Of a DNA stretch of 64,000 nt, positions 1 to 8,365 are shown one piece after another. Every line of letters starts with the position of its first letter. The first letter of the stretch is position 1. The DNA lies in NCBI GenBank assembly GCA_905480395.1, contig CAJQQE010000032.1:1-64000 (forward strand), written 5' to 3'. A program made the translations under genes and the position numbers. The stretch is from an uncultured Phycisphaerales bacterium. Its GTDB lineage: Bacteria; Planctomycetota; Phycisphaerae; Phycisphaerales; SM1A02. The notes beneath the pieces were generated by a model that ran no database searches, was not told where the DNA came from, and worked only from the letters and a program-made list of their open reading frames with translations.

Positions 1-1
1 C

Positions 2-304
2 CCTCAGCCGGACTTCATCGAGGTCCATGAAACCATTGCCGATGAACTTTCGATGTGCGCCCGATACGCCCAGGCATCTCTGGGAAGCCCGATCGATCGC
101 ATCGTGATGTTAGGCGGCGAGTCGCACAGCCGCCGCTTCGCCGGGCATCTCGCTCGACGTATGGGCATCAAGACGAGCGTGGGAGATCCGATCCGGCGTC
201 TGTTCGCCGAAAACGCTGATCGGGTCGGACCGCTCGACCCTTCTAGAGAGCATCCCGAATGGGTGGTCGCCTGTGGTTTGTGCGCCTTGGGCGTCGACGC
301 CTGA
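2..304 (+). CDS. pilM: PilM-like pilus assembly ATPase, C-terminal fragment
   Basis: The reading frame is open from the left edge and gives the last 100 residues of a protein cut off by the window. The segment 'IVMLGGESHSRRFAGHLARR' resembles the late nucleotide-binding part of the actin-like PilM fold (a GG turn followed by a helix), and the chain ends 'VVACGLCALGVDA'. PilM is a cytoplasmic ATP-binding protein that holds the tail of PilN at the inner membrane. The assignment rests mainly on position: the next genes encode two short single-pass proteins with the PilN and PilO layout, then a secretion ATPase. The gap to the next gene is 18 bp, so the genes probably share a transcript. An HSP70/actin-superfamily protein of another kind cannot be excluded. 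Confidence 0.7.
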   Translation, partial: PQPDFIEVHETIADELSMCARYAQASLGSPIDRIVMLGGESHSRRFAGHLARRMGIKTSVGDPIRRLFAENADRVGPLDPSREHPEWVVACGLCALGVDA

Positions 305-322
305 ACTAATTCTGGAGACGAA

Positions 323-1066
323 ATGCGCGATTCAAGTGATTTTAATTCCGGCTTTCTTCCTCACGACTACGTCGAGAAGAAAGCCGAACGACGGATGAAC
401 GTGATGGCCATCACGCTCTTTATTCTCGTGATGTTCGGTGTCACGACGGCGTTCATGGTGACGCAGAAGAACTGGGCTGGCGTCCGGGCCGACCGGGGAG
501 CGGTCAATCAGCGATTCATTGCGGCCAATGACCGAATCGCCGAAATGGATGCGTACGAGCTTCGGGTCGAACAGATGGTCGACAAGGCGCACATCGCCAT
601 CGGGCTCGTCGATACCGTTCCACGATCCAACCTTCTCGCTCAGGTCGTCCGGCAGATGCCCGAGGAACTGAGCCTGACCAGATTCAGTCTTCAGACCACG
701 GAACTTAAGGCAGTCAAGGCAAAGCCATCGTCGGTCGCCACTCTGGGTAGCAAGCGAGGCCGTGGTGGATCTGGCGCTAAGCCTGACGAAGTTGAGGTCG
801 TCCGACCTGAGCCCCGAAAGTGGAAGTCTGAGGTCCAGTTGGACGGACTTGCACCGTCCCTCGACGAGGTTTCTCGATTCATCGATGCCTTGGTTAGGGT
901 TCCGATCTTCCGACGAGTTCGCCTCGACCAAACGCAGGAGCAGGAAGTCGAGGATCGCCCCATGCGGGAGTTTCGGGTTCTCTTTGAGATTGATCCAGAG
1001 GCAGACATTCGCGAGAACGCTGATCCCATCGACATGGCGTCGGTCGACATGAAGGAGCAACCATGA
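323..1066 (+). CDS. pilN: PilN-like inner-membrane pilus assembly protein
   Basis: This 247-aa protein has a charged cytoplasmic N-terminus, one membrane helix at about residues 27-46 (start 'VMAITLFILVMFGV'), a coiled-coil-like stretch to about residue 100, and a soluble C-terminal domain. That is the layout of PilN/GspL-C proteins, which form the alignment complex with PilM and PilO. The segment at about residues 110-165 is rich in Lys, Arg, Gly and Pro and is probably a disordered linker, unusual for PilN. The start has GGAG 5 nt upstream. Its stop codon overlaps the next ATG (ATGA), which suggests translational coupling. The family call is from topology and gene order, not from a strong motif. 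Confidence 0.7.
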   Translation: MRDSSDFNSGFLPHDYVEKKAERRMNVMAITLFILVMFGVTTAFMVTQKNWAGVRADRGAVNQRFIAANDRIAEMDAYELRVEQMVDKAHIAIGLVDTVPRSNLLAQVVRQMPEELSLTRFSLQTTELKAVKAKPSSVATLGSKRGRGGSGAKPDEVEVVRPEPRKWKSEVQLDGLAPSLDEVSRFIDALVRVPIFRRVRLDQTQEQEVEDRPMREFRVLFEIDPEADIRENADPIDMASVDMKEQP

Positions 1067-1641
1067 AACTCGGAATTCGTGAAATCGCATTCTTACTGGT
1101 ATTGGCTGCGATTCCGGTCGCGGCGTGGTACTTCGTCTTTGAGCCGCGAAACCAGGACATCGAACAATCTCGACAAGAGATTTCCAAGATGGAGCGGACG
1201 CTGCTCCGACTTGATCAGTTGACCACCGAAGTCGGTGATGTTCGCGAGGCGATCTCGGAGGCCGAAGTTCGGCTGGCGGACTTCCGACAGAACATCCCGG
1301 ACGCGGACGAAGTCGATGACATGCTTGCGGAAATCCACCGAATCGGAGAGCGGAATGCCCTGAGCATTGCGTCCATTCGGGCGCTCGCTCAGAGCGAAGA
1401 TCAGGGTTATGCGGAGATCCCGCTCTCGATCGAGATCGAGGGTGAGTTCAAGGGGATCTATCGTTTTCTGATCGATCTGGAGCGGCTTCCGAGGATTATT
1501 CGCGTTCAGAATCTAGAACTCGAGCGGAACATGGTTGAGTCGCGTGGACGGAAGATCGACGACGAAGTCATCCATGGATTGATTGATGCATCGATGACGC
1601 TGGTCATCTATTGCGAAGGCTCAAGAGGAGGTGACGCATGA
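1063..1641 (+). CDS. pilO: PilO-like inner-membrane pilus assembly protein
   Basis: This 192-aa protein has a membrane helix at residues 5-23 ('IAFLLVLAAIPVAAWYFVF'), then about 60 residues of charged coiled coil with heptad-like Leu/Ile spacing, then a small alpha/beta domain ('IPLSIEIEGEFKGIYRFLID') typical of the PilO ferredoxin-like fold. PilO pairs with PilN in the periplasm and helps align the pilus machine with the outer-membrane secretin. It starts by ATGA overlap with the gene before and ends by the same overlap with the gene after, so the three proteins are probably made in fixed ratio. The length matches PilO (about 200 aa). Confidence 0.8.
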   Translation: MKLGIREIAFLLVLAAIPVAAWYFVFEPRNQDIEQSRQEISKMERTLLRLDQLTTEVGDVREAISEAEVRLADFRQNIPDADEVDDMLAEIHRIGERNALSIASIRALAQSEDQGYAEIPLSIEIEGEFKGIYRFLIDLERLPRIIRVQNLELERNMVESRGRKIDDEVIHGLIDASMTLVIYCEGSRGGDA

Positions 1642-2381
1642 GTGATCAGAACCGAAAGACCCAGGTCGATAGCATCGATTCGTCGATCGATGATCCCATG
1701 ATTCGTGGTGGAACCATCGGCTTTTCGGTCGACGACGGTTTTGCCGAAGCCGTCAAGGGAGGATCGCGTCGCCGGATCAATGGGAGCACGCTGCTGTTTA
1801 TCGGTGTTCTTGCGGCTTCCACGGCGGGGCTTTGGTCGATGCGTTTTCTCGGTCGAGGCGTGGCTTCCAATGGTGACCTTGGCGGTCGAGCAGAGGTTGG
1901 ACAGTGGATCATGGATGCTGAGAAGCAGGGCGCGGTTCTCGGCCTCGACGATCTTCGAGTCCTGGAGCGACTGGACAAGGATCGTCTCAATGATCTGCAG
2001 ATTGCAACGGTACGTTTGAAGAAGGATCGCCCATTTCGATATTGGGGCGAAGTTGATGCCGCTGATCTGGAGATGGCGCCAATCGAGGAACGGGCGGTCA
2101 ACACGATCGACCAGATCAAGAATGGCTTTGACGAGACGATTGACAGGATCGGTGAACTCATGGCGGTGACTGCGATTCTGGCTCCGGATTCGCCTCGTGC
2201 CCAAGCGGTACTCAACGGGCATCGGATCATGGTCGGAGACGTGTTTGACGTGCCTCACGAAGGCGAAGAATACAACTTCGAGGTCGAGCGAATTGGTCGC
2301 GAGGGCGTGGTCTTTGTGTCTCGACTCACGGAGCCTCGGCATGCCCGCCGGATTGAAGTCGGCGTCAAGCGGAACTTCTGA
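1638..2381 (+). CDS. Probable PilP/GspC-like pilus operon protein
   Basis: This 247-aa protein has one membrane helix at about residues 50-66 ('GSTLLFIGVLAASTAGLWSM') after an acidic cytoplasmic N-terminus. A helical region follows, then a C-terminal domain at about 185-245 that reads as a small beta domain ('ILAPDSPRAQAVLNGHRIMVG', '...FEVERIGREGVVFVS'). That domain resembles the homology region of PilP and GspC, which contacts the secretin, and the gene sits exactly where pilP lies in classical operons. Unlike typical PilP it has no lipobox and a long cytoplasmic tail, so it is more GspC-like in topology. It overlaps pilO by ATGA. I give the role by position only. Confidence 0.5.
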   Translation: MSDQNRKTQVDSIDSSIDDPMIRGGTIGFSVDDGFAEAVKGGSRRRINGSTLLFIGVLAASTAGLWSMRFLGRGVASNGDLGGRAEVGQWIMDAEKQGAVLGLDDLRVLERLDKDRLNDLQIATVRLKKDRPFRYWGEVDAADLEMAPIEERAVNTIDQIKNGFDETIDRIGELMAVTAILAPDSPRAQAVLNGHRIMVGDVFDVPHEGEEYNFEVERIGREGVVFVSRLTEPRHARRIEVGVKRNF

Positions 2382-2416
2382 ATTTGAAAACCGGGGCGAA
2401 ACGCATTGGAGCGAAC

Positions 2417-4495
2417 GTGGGTCGATTTGATATTGAGAGACTCCTGCAGGAACTCGGAGATCCTTCGTCGGCAGCGCCGAAGGAACCAGCGATTTCCGAA
2501 GATTCGAAGGCCGACGTCGAGACGTCGAGCCCCAGGCTTGACACGCCCCTCGAAGACGGTCCTTGTGCCCCAGCTTCTGCGGTGAAGACTGAGCCGGTGG
2601 TTCGTCGGGAATCGACGCCAGCCTCGACGCCGACCGGGATATCCGAACTCGATTCTCGCCCCCCGGACTTCCGGACCGGAAACGGCCTCGCGGAAGAGAT
2701 CGACCCGATCATGGCACTGGATGGAAATCGAGTCCGACCGACGCGTCCGGATGACGCGCTTCGCGATTTGTTCGTTCCCGAAGACGGGCCGGTACCGGTT
2801 TCTGGAGATCTGGTGGAAATGCTCCGGCAACGGGAGATCATCGATGACGGATCGGCGGAGACCGCACGTCGGCTTCAAATGCAATCGCCCGATCGTTCGC
2901 TCGGTGAGGTGCTCATGGAGATGGGTGTCGCGGAAGCCGCGGTCCAGGCCGCCGTCGCAGAAATCGCACGAATTCCGTTTGTGCAGGTTGAGTCGAGCAT
3001 CATCGATTCAGCACAGTTGCAGCGACTCGGAAGCGAATATTGCCTTAAGCATCGAGTCGTCCCACTGAAATCCGAGGGGAAGCGCACGATCATCGGGACC
3101 CCAAGTCCCGACGACGTTTTTCTACTTGACGAGCTGAAGCGGCGGCTGGGCGTCTCGGTGGTGAAGCATGTGCTGGTCTGTGCCGGAGAAGTGGAAGCGG
3201 CACTCCGTGAATTGAGTGGGGATGACAGCCCGCCCTCGGCCGACATCGAGTCGATTCTTGCAGACGTCGAAGAAGACGATATCGAATTCGAGAAAGCGGA
3301 AGTTTCCGACACGGATCTCGAGGCAGAGGCGGAGAGTTCACCCGTCGTCCGCTATGTGAATCACATCATTCAGACGGCGATGCAGGAGGGTGCTTCAGAC
3401 ATCCACATTGAGCCGGGAGAGAAGACGCTCAAAGTCCGCTTGCGCATTGATGGCATCCTCTACGAGTCGATGAGTCCGCCTAAAAAAATGCATGCGGCGC
3501 TCACCAGTCGTCTGAAGATCATGGCCAACCTCGACATCGCGGAACGCCGGCTCCCGCAGGACGGACGGATTCGAGCGACGGTGATGGATCGTCGACTGGA
3601 TCTTCGCGTTTCGACGGTGCCCACTGCGAATGGCGAGAAAACGGTGATGCGAATCCTCGACGATCAGGCCATTCAGGTTTCGCTCGACGAGCTGGGATTC
3701 CGACCAGAGACGCTGTCGCTCTGGAAGAAACAGATCGAACGTCCTCATGGGATCATCCTGGTCACCGGTCCCACCGGTTCAGGTAAGACCACGACGCTCT
3801 ATTCATCTTTGCGGCAGATGGACATGAAGCGGTTGAACATTTCGACCGTCGAGGATCCCGTCGAATACAACCTTCCGGGCGTGACCCAGATCCAGACCCA
3901 CTCGTTGATCGATATGACGTTTGCCCGCGCGTTGAAGGCGTTGCTGCGTCAGGATCCCGACGTGGTCATGGTGGGCGAAATTAGAGATCAGGAAACCGCT
4001 TCCATTGCGGTTCAAGCGGCACTGACGGGTCACCTCGTACTCTCGACGCTCCATACGAATGATGCTCCGAGTTCGGTCACGAGGCTGATCAACATCGGGG
4101 TGGAACCATTCCTGATTGGCGCCGCGCTGAATGGGGTCTTGGCCCAGCGGTTGGTACGCCGGATCTGTCCTGCCTGCGTGAGTGAAGTCGAAGTGCCGGA
4201 CGAGATGCGTGATTTTCTCGTGGTTCACGGGATCGATCGAGCCACGCTTCCGCAGGGTCGGGGATGTGAAGCCTGTCGCAACACTGGTTACTCGGGCCGA
4301 CTCGGACTCTACGAACTCCTCATTTTCGACGACCATCTTCGGGACCTCATCGCATCGAGCCCCAACGTCACCGAGTTTCGGCGGATCTGCTGCGAGCGTG
4401 GCATGGTGTCACTCCGCGAGGACGGCTTCGCAAAGATCGCGAGCGGCGAGACCACAGTAGAAGAAGTACTGAGAGTCACCGAAGCGACGATCTGA
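2417..4495 (+). CDS. pilB: GspE/PilB-family secretion ATPase
   Basis: This hexameric ATPase drives pilus extension or type II secretion from the cytoplasmic side. It has a disordered acidic N-terminus (about residues 15-130), a T2SSE N-domain (about 135-280), then the AAA-like motor. The Walker A is 'GPTGSGKT' at about 451, the Walker B region 'DPDVVMVGEIRD' at about 513, and His-box 'GHLVLSTLHTNDA' follows. The zinc-binding cysteines CPAC and CEAC are at about 584 and 617. I chose GTG at 2417 (692 aa) because GGAG lies 5 nt upstream; a TTG at 2384, 2 nt after the previous stop, would add 11 residues. No pilC, pilQ or pilT is visible here, so pilus and secretion roles cannot be told apart. 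Confidence 0.93.
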   Translation: MGRFDIERLLQELGDPSSAAPKEPAISEDSKADVETSSPRLDTPLEDGPCAPASAVKTEPVVRRESTPASTPTGISELDSRPPDFRTGNGLAEEIDPIMALDGNRVRPTRPDDALRDLFVPEDGPVPVSGDLVEMLRQREIIDDGSAETARRLQMQSPDRSLGEVLMEMGVAEAAVQAAVAEIARIPFVQVESSIIDSAQLQRLGSEYCLKHRVVPLKSEGKRTIIGTPSPDDVFLLDELKRRLGVSVVKHVLVCAGEVEAALRELSGDDSPPSADIESILADVEEDDIEFEKAEVSDTDLEAEAESSPVVRYVNHIIQTAMQEGASDIHIEPGEKTLKVRLRIDGILYESMSPPKKMHAALTSRLKIMANLDIAERRLPQDGRIRATVMDRRLDLRVSTVPTANGEKTVMRILDDQAIQVSLDELGFRPETLSLWKKQIERPHGIILVTGPTGSGKTTTLYSSLRQMDMKRLNISTVEDPVEYNLPGVTQIQTHSLIDMTFARALKALLRQDPDVVMVGEIRDQETASIAVQAALTGHLVLSTLHTNDAPSSVTRLINIGVEPFLIGAALNGVLAQRLVRRICPACVSEVEVPDEMRDFLVVHGIDRATLPQGRGCEACRNTGYSGRLGLYELLIFDDHLRDLIASSPNVTEFRRICCERGMVSLREDGFAKIASGETTVEEVLRVTEATI

Positions 4496-4531
4496 TGAAA
4501 GTCGATCTCGTCGACGCGTGAGATGGTTCAT

Positions 4532-5062
4532 TCAGATAAATGCGGCGATCGACATCTGAAGCCAGATCGCCACTGCGAAACCGATCTTGATCACGGTGCC
4601 GGCGATTCGCCCCGCGGCGGCACCGGTCGCTGGTCGAAGGGTATCTCGGAATTTGGCGCCGTCCTTCGTCAACTCTCCGATCAGCGCTCCCGCCGCGGCC
4701 CCGAGGGCCGCGCCTGCAAGGGTGCCGAGAAGTGGTATCGGAATCAGGAACGTCCCAACAATGCCGCCGATGAAGCCACCGACGATGGCCCCGATCGTGC
4801 CTCGGCGGGTCGCGCCACCAGCCTTCGCGCCCGCGGCACCAGCCACGAATTCGATGATCTCTGCAACCGTCGCGAGGACGATGGCGATTGCAAACGAGAT
4901 CCAGCCAAAGGTCAGTTCGTCGCCTCCGGTCCAGAAGTACTCGATCAGATCGACCACCGCCGCGAGCATGATCACCAGCCATGTTCCCGGCAGACCGAGG
5001 GCGGCGAGCGCGGCGAAGGCCGCGGCGATGATCGAGAACAGGATGCCGATGAAGACGGTCAA
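4532..5062 (-). CDS. DUF456 family membrane protein
   Basis: The 176-residue product is almost wholly hydrophobic: helices at about 2-22, 25-45 and 50-75, then a long Gly/Ala-rich region (about 80-135, with 'AGAAGAKAGGATRRGTIGAI') and a final helix. This Gly-rich membrane pattern is that of DUF456, whose function is unknown. The start is TTG, overlapping the stop of the upstream hypothetical gene (TTGA), so translation is probably coupled. Nothing in the surroundings indicates a function. Confidence 0.75.
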   Translation of the reverse strand: MTVFIGILFSIIAAAFAALAALGLPGTWLVIMLAAVVDLIEYFWTGGDELTFGWISFAIAIVLATVAEIIEFVAGAAGAKAGGATRRGTIGAIVGGFIGGIVGTFLIPIPLLGTLAGAALGAAAGALIGELTKDGAKFRDTLRPATGAAAGRIAGTVIKIGFAVAIWLQMSIAAFI

Positions 5063-5523
5063 AGGAGTGAGATTCCATTCCCGGGGGAAGATGAGGAGTC
5101 TGGGTCCATCGAGAATGGTGCGATCCTGGTCGCCAGAATCTCGCCCGAGCCGAGTAACTCAAGACGATACGTCATCACCACCCTTGATTGGGACCACGCG
5201 ACGGTGGATTGCATCAAGGCGAGACGCGAAGGTGGGTCGGAATCGATGGTCCCGGACTGGATCACGTGGGCGGTGCCATTTGGGGTGTCCAGCGTCACTT
5301 CTTCGGGGACCACGCGGGAGAGCCACCATCCGCGATGAGGGGCGATTGGTTCGAGCCTGATGGACTCGCCGATCGCGAGCCGGTCAGGCCGCCGCTGGCA
5401 CCGATAGGTCGGGACGACTCGATCGTCTGGCGATGTCGTCGGGGCGGCTTCGAGCAGCCAGTCGAAATGCGGCTCGGGCCCGTCCGGATCGGGTTCGTGG
5501 CGGAGAATGGTGGTTCGGAGCAT
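5059..5523 (-). CDS. Hypothetical protein of about 154 aa
   Basis: I do not recognise a named family. From the chosen ATG the protein begins 'MLRTTILRHEPDPDGPEPHF' and continues 'DWLLE', a pattern that reads like a cytoplasmic beta-rich domain. It has no signal peptide or membrane helix, and the C-terminal half alternates hydrophobic strands ('VVMTYRLELLGSGEILATR'). An in-frame GTG 14 codons upstream would add a Pro/Ala-rich leader that looks less natural. It is coupled to the DUF456 gene by a 4-bp overlap and is divergent from the TPR lipoprotein, with about 137 bp between their starts that must hold both promoters. Confidence 0.6.
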   Translation of the reverse strand: MLRTTILRHEPDPDGPEPHFDWLLEAAPTTSPDDRVVPTYRCQRRPDRLAIGESIRLEPIAPHRGWWLSRVVPEEVTLDTPNGTAHVIQSGTIDSDPPSRLALMQSTVAWSQSRVVMTYRLELLGSGEILATRIAPFSMDPDSSSSPGNGISLL

Positions 5524-5660
5524 GCTCAGGCCAATGGGGGCTTCGGGAAGGGGGGCGAGGGCCACGGGTTTCCGGTCATCAACGTATCATGCGGCAGGTA
5601 CGCAGGCGTCGCTCGGATCGGTCATTCGAAGTCGCCGCGTCACAAAGCGCAGGAGCTCGC

Positions 5661-6377
5661 ATGATTTCTTTGACACGCCCCGCCGGCATCCCCCTCACGT
5701 CCTTGGCCCTGATGAGCCTGTTCTTAGTCATCGGATTCGGAGGACCGCTCGTCGGATGTGAATCGACGATGAAGACGCTGTCCACGCCACCCTCGGTGAA
5801 ACTCCAGCAGGATGGTGATCACGAATTCAAGTGGGGCCGGTATGAATCAGCCGCCGCGTTCTACAGAACCATTCTGGATCGCGAACCGGGGAATCCCAAA
5901 GCTCTAGAAATGTACGGTCGCTGCATGCTCAAACTCGATCGGCCCGCAGAGGCTGCGGATGCGTTTCTGACCGCCACCGCGAATCGTCCCGGTGATCGAT
6001 CGCTTCTCTTCCTACTGGCTCAGGCGGAATTCGCGGGTGGCGACTACGACCATTCCTTCCAACTGGTGAGGACGTGGGCGATCGACAATGAGGATGCCGA
6101 AGCCTGGTTGCTCCTCGCGGGATTTGCGATGGAACTCGATGATCCCGACAACGCTCGTGATGCCATCGAGCGTGCCATCGAATTGGATTCGACGGGATCC
6201 GCGGCCGCCTATCTTGCCGCGGCCGATCTCGCAGAGCGACTGGGAGACACGGATCTCGCATTGCGACGACTCCGCCAGGCCTACGGCATCGAGGTCGAGA
6301 ACGACGCGATCGCCGATCGTCTCCGAGAATACGGCGAGATTCCGGGGCCGACCGTTGTCCTGCCCCCTGGCGTCTGA
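5661..6377 (+). CDS. TPR-repeat lipoprotein
   Basis: This 238-aa exported lipoprotein has a signal peptide ending in the lipobox LVGC at about residues 30-33, so the mature protein would be lipid-anchored. From about residue 45 it consists of tetratricopeptide repeats ('AAAFYRTILDREPGNPKALE', 'AADAFLTATANRPGD', 'AAAYLAAADLAERLGDTDLA'), a scaffold for protein contacts. Longer upstream extensions of the frame are ignored because AGGAG stands 5 nt before this ATG and the signal peptide begins here. The ArsR-methyltransferase gene follows after 13 bp, so the two may be co-transcribed; no functional link is evident. Confidence 0.85.
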   Translation: MISLTRPAGIPLTSLALMSLFLVIGFGGPLVGCESTMKTLSTPPSVKLQQDGDHEFKWGRYESAAAFYRTILDREPGNPKALEMYGRCMLKLDRPAEAADAFLTATANRPGDRSLLFLLAQAEFAGGDYDHSFQLVRTWAIDNEDAEAWLLLAGFAMELDDPDNARDAIERAIELDSTGSAAAYLAAADLAERLGDTDLALRRLRQAYGIEVENDAIADRLREYGEIPGPTVVLPPGV

Positions 6378-6390
6378 GGATCACTCTTTC

Positions 6391-7353
6391 GTGACCCAAA
6401 AGAATTCGACCAGCCGCCCCGAAGAATGGCTCGCCAATCTCACCCAACTCGGAGATCTGGCGAGGGTCAGGTTGCTCCGACTGCTGGAGCAGACGGAACT
6501 CGGGGTCGGCGAGCTTGCAACCGCCGCTCAACTCCCGCAATCAACCGTGAGCCGGCACCTCAAGGCCTTGCACGATCATGGGTGGATCCTCAAGCGATCG
6601 GAGGGAACGGCGAGCCTCTATCGGTTGGACGAAAAATCACTCGATCCGGACTTCCATGGTCTGTGGAAGACCACTCGAAACCGGCTCGCCTCGAGCCCGA
6701 TCTTTGCGGATGATGCCACGCGGTTGAAGGAAGTTCTCGGATCACGTCGAACTGATTCCCGAGCGTTCTTCGGGCGAATTGGTGGCGAGTGGCACGAGAT
6801 TCGGCATGAGCTCTTTGGAACCGGTTTCGGTGCTGAGGCAATGCTCGGATTCCTCAATCCTTCATGGGTCGTGGCGGATCTCGGCTGTGGTACTGGTGAC
6901 GCGGCGGAGCGATTGGCACCGGTGGTGGCGGAAGTCGTCGCGGTCGATCGGGAGGCGGCAATGCTTGATGCCTCGAGGAAGCGGTTGAGGGAATTCAACA
7001 ACATCCGCTACGTGCAGGGGGATCTTATGGATCTTCCTCTGGAATCAGGGTCCATTGATGCCGCGACGATGATGCTCGTGCTCCATCACCTTCGGGAGCC
7101 CGCGAACGCGTTGGCGGAGGCATCTCGGGTCTTGCGACCAGGAGGTGTCATGTTGGTGGTCGACATGGTGGCTCACGATCGTGAGACGTATCGGCACACC
7201 ATGGGACACGAGCATCTCGGTTTTGAAGAATCTAAGATGCGATCGATGGGTGGTGACACTGGTTTCGATCAAGTCACTTGGCGGCGGCTTCGTCCGATGG
7301 CACTGGGGAAGGGCCCAGGGCTCTTTGCCGCAGCGTTCTTCAAAGGTCATTGA
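6391..7353 (+). CDS. ArsR-family regulator fused to a SAM methyltransferase domain
   Basis: This 320-aa two-domain protein has residues 15-80 forming an ArsR winged helix ('LPQSTVSRHLKALHDHGW' is the recognition helix and wing). Residues about 120-300 form a class I methyltransferase with motif I 'DLGCGTGDA' at 163-171 and the acidic end of strand 2 at 'VVAVD'. The cysteines used for metal sensing in classical ArsR are absent, so a small-molecule ligand is more likely. Fusions of this kind in other bacteria sense S-adenosyl-homocysteine or SAM and are linked to the methionine cycle (SahR-type). Here ahcY starts 1.2 kb downstream with a palindrome at its promoter, which fits that role. The start is GTG, since no in-frame ATG lies nearby. 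Catalytic activity is not implied. Confidence 0.85.
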   Translation: MTQKNSTSRPEEWLANLTQLGDLARVRLLRLLEQTELGVGELATAAQLPQSTVSRHLKALHDHGWILKRSEGTASLYRLDEKSLDPDFHGLWKTTRNRLASSPIFADDATRLKEVLGSRRTDSRAFFGRIGGEWHEIRHELFGTGFGAEAMLGFLNPSWVVADLGCGTGDAAERLAPVVAEVVAVDREAAMLDASRKRLREFNNIRYVQGDLMDLPLESGSIDAATMMLVLHHLREPANALAEASRVLRPGGVMLVVDMVAHDRETYRHTMGHEHLGFEESKMRSMGGDTGFDQVTWRRLRPMALGKGPGLFAAAFFKGH

Positions 7354-7390
7354 TCAGATCTCACGCTCGGAATCACTGGTGGCGCATGAC

Positions 7391-7419
7391 AGAGCGACGC
7401 CGAAGGCCGGCGCCGCTCT
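7391..7419. terminator. Hairpin between convergent genes
   Basis: AGAGCGACGCCG (7391-7402) pairs with CGGCGCCGCTCT (7408-7419) with one A-C mismatch and a 5-nt loop. It lies in the 94-bp gap between two convergent genes and could end transcription from both sides, though neither side has a clear U-run. Confidence 0.45.
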
Positions 7420-7447
7420 GGAGTTGATTCTCACGGTCCCGCGTTGA

Positions 7448-8173
7448 TCAGCCGGACGTCTTGGTTGGCGTTGCAGTCTTGGCGGTGGCCGCATCAAGTT
7501 TGGCGATCGCCCCTCTGGGGTCCTTCATTGCCTTCGGCTTGCAGCCGCCACAGCAGACATTGACGGCACGGTCGCCGACGATGAACCAAGGGCTCGACTC
7601 CTTAAGTCCTCCGCCGGTGAAGAGGCAGGTCTTCAACGGATAGGTCTTTTTTTGTTCCGCGATCGCGGCGGCATCGAGCTTGGCGATGTACTTCTCGGGA
7701 TTCTTGTAAAAGGACTTGGTGCACTTGGTGCAACAGAATCGGACGAGCCGGTTCTTGTAGACGATGAGGGTGCATTCCTTCGCCTCGGGACCGGTGGGAT
7801 CGGGAAGCGCTTTCTTGTCCATCACCGGACAGCCCATCGACTTCGGATAGCGGGCGAGCTGGTCAGCGATGATTAACTCATCGATCTTGCCGACGTACTT
7901 CGCCGGATCCTTCTCCATCTTGCCTTTGCAGCCGTTACAGCAGACTCGAACTTCGCGACCAGCCTGCGCAGAATCGCTCGCGCCTTCCAGGATGACCACG
8001 ACGCCGCCGTCTTCAGGAAGCGGTCGGCCGCTGATTGGGCAGACGTCGAGGAGATACGGGGCGCCCTGCTGTTTCGGGGCTTCCGTATTGGGAGTGGGGG
8101 CTGCGAAGCCGGCGGCGACGGCGATGAAGCCTGCGGCTCCGACGAGCCCGGAGATAATCTTGATTCCACGCAT
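7448..8173 (-). CDS. Exported protein with three YHS/TRASH-like CCxxC metal-binding modules
   Basis: This 241-aa protein has a signal peptide (about residues 1-23, no lipobox) and three tandem modules. Each begins with a single Cys in a short loop ('CPISGRPL', 'CPVMDKKAL', 'CLFTGGGL') and ends with 'CCNGC', 'CCTKC' or 'CCGGC' followed by a conserved tail of the form [KR][ND]P(E)x3IAKLD. This layout resembles YHS/TRASH domains, which bind metal ions such as copper through clustered cysteines, so a role in periplasmic metal binding or sensing is inferred. The ATG has AGGAG 7 nt upstream and starts a clean signal peptide; longer versions do not. It is divergent from ahcY across 345 bp. No transporter or oxidase lies beside it. 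Confidence 0.75.
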   Translation of the reverse strand: MRGIKIISGLVGAAGFIAVAAGFAAPTPNTEAPKQQGAPYLLDVCPISGRPLPEDGGVVVILEGASDSAQAGREVRVCCNGCKGKMEKDPAKYVGKIDELIIADQLARYPKSMGCPVMDKKALPDPTGPEAKECTLIVYKNRLVRFCCTKCTKSFYKNPEKYIAKLDAAAIAEQKKTYPLKTCLFTGGGLKESSPWFIVGDRAVNVCCGGCKPKAMKDPRGAIAKLDAATAKTATPTKTSG

Positions 8174-8327
8174 GGCTGAACTCCTAATCGAGTGGTGAGT
8201 AAATGTCATCGCGCAGCGTACCCTGAACTCCGCTTCAGAACGCCGATGGATGGATAAACGGTGGAATAGTCCCCTTGGGGGCCTCATTCGGGGTTCTGCA
8301 CGATTCGAGCAAGAGTCGGATTGAATG

Positions 8328-8357
8328 TTGACCGGGAGATCATGGGCAGGCTATTCT
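8328..8357 (+). promoter_or_regulatory. Candidate sigma-70 promoter of ahcY
   Basis: TTGACC (8328-8333) and TATTCT (8352-8357) are separated by 18 bp, giving 5/6 and 4/6 matches to the housekeeping -35 and -10 boxes. The predicted start would fall near 8364, leaving an untranslated leader of about 155 nt before ahcY. No other promoter this good was seen in the interval. Confidence 0.55.
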
Positions 8358-8365
8358 GTTCATAT

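Noticed and set aside
4523-5360. Plus-strand frames of 250-270 codons opposite the DUF456 and hypothetical genes
   Set aside because: Translations are Arg/Asp- or Ala/Pro-rich without domain features; the minus frames are coupled and give a clean membrane protein.
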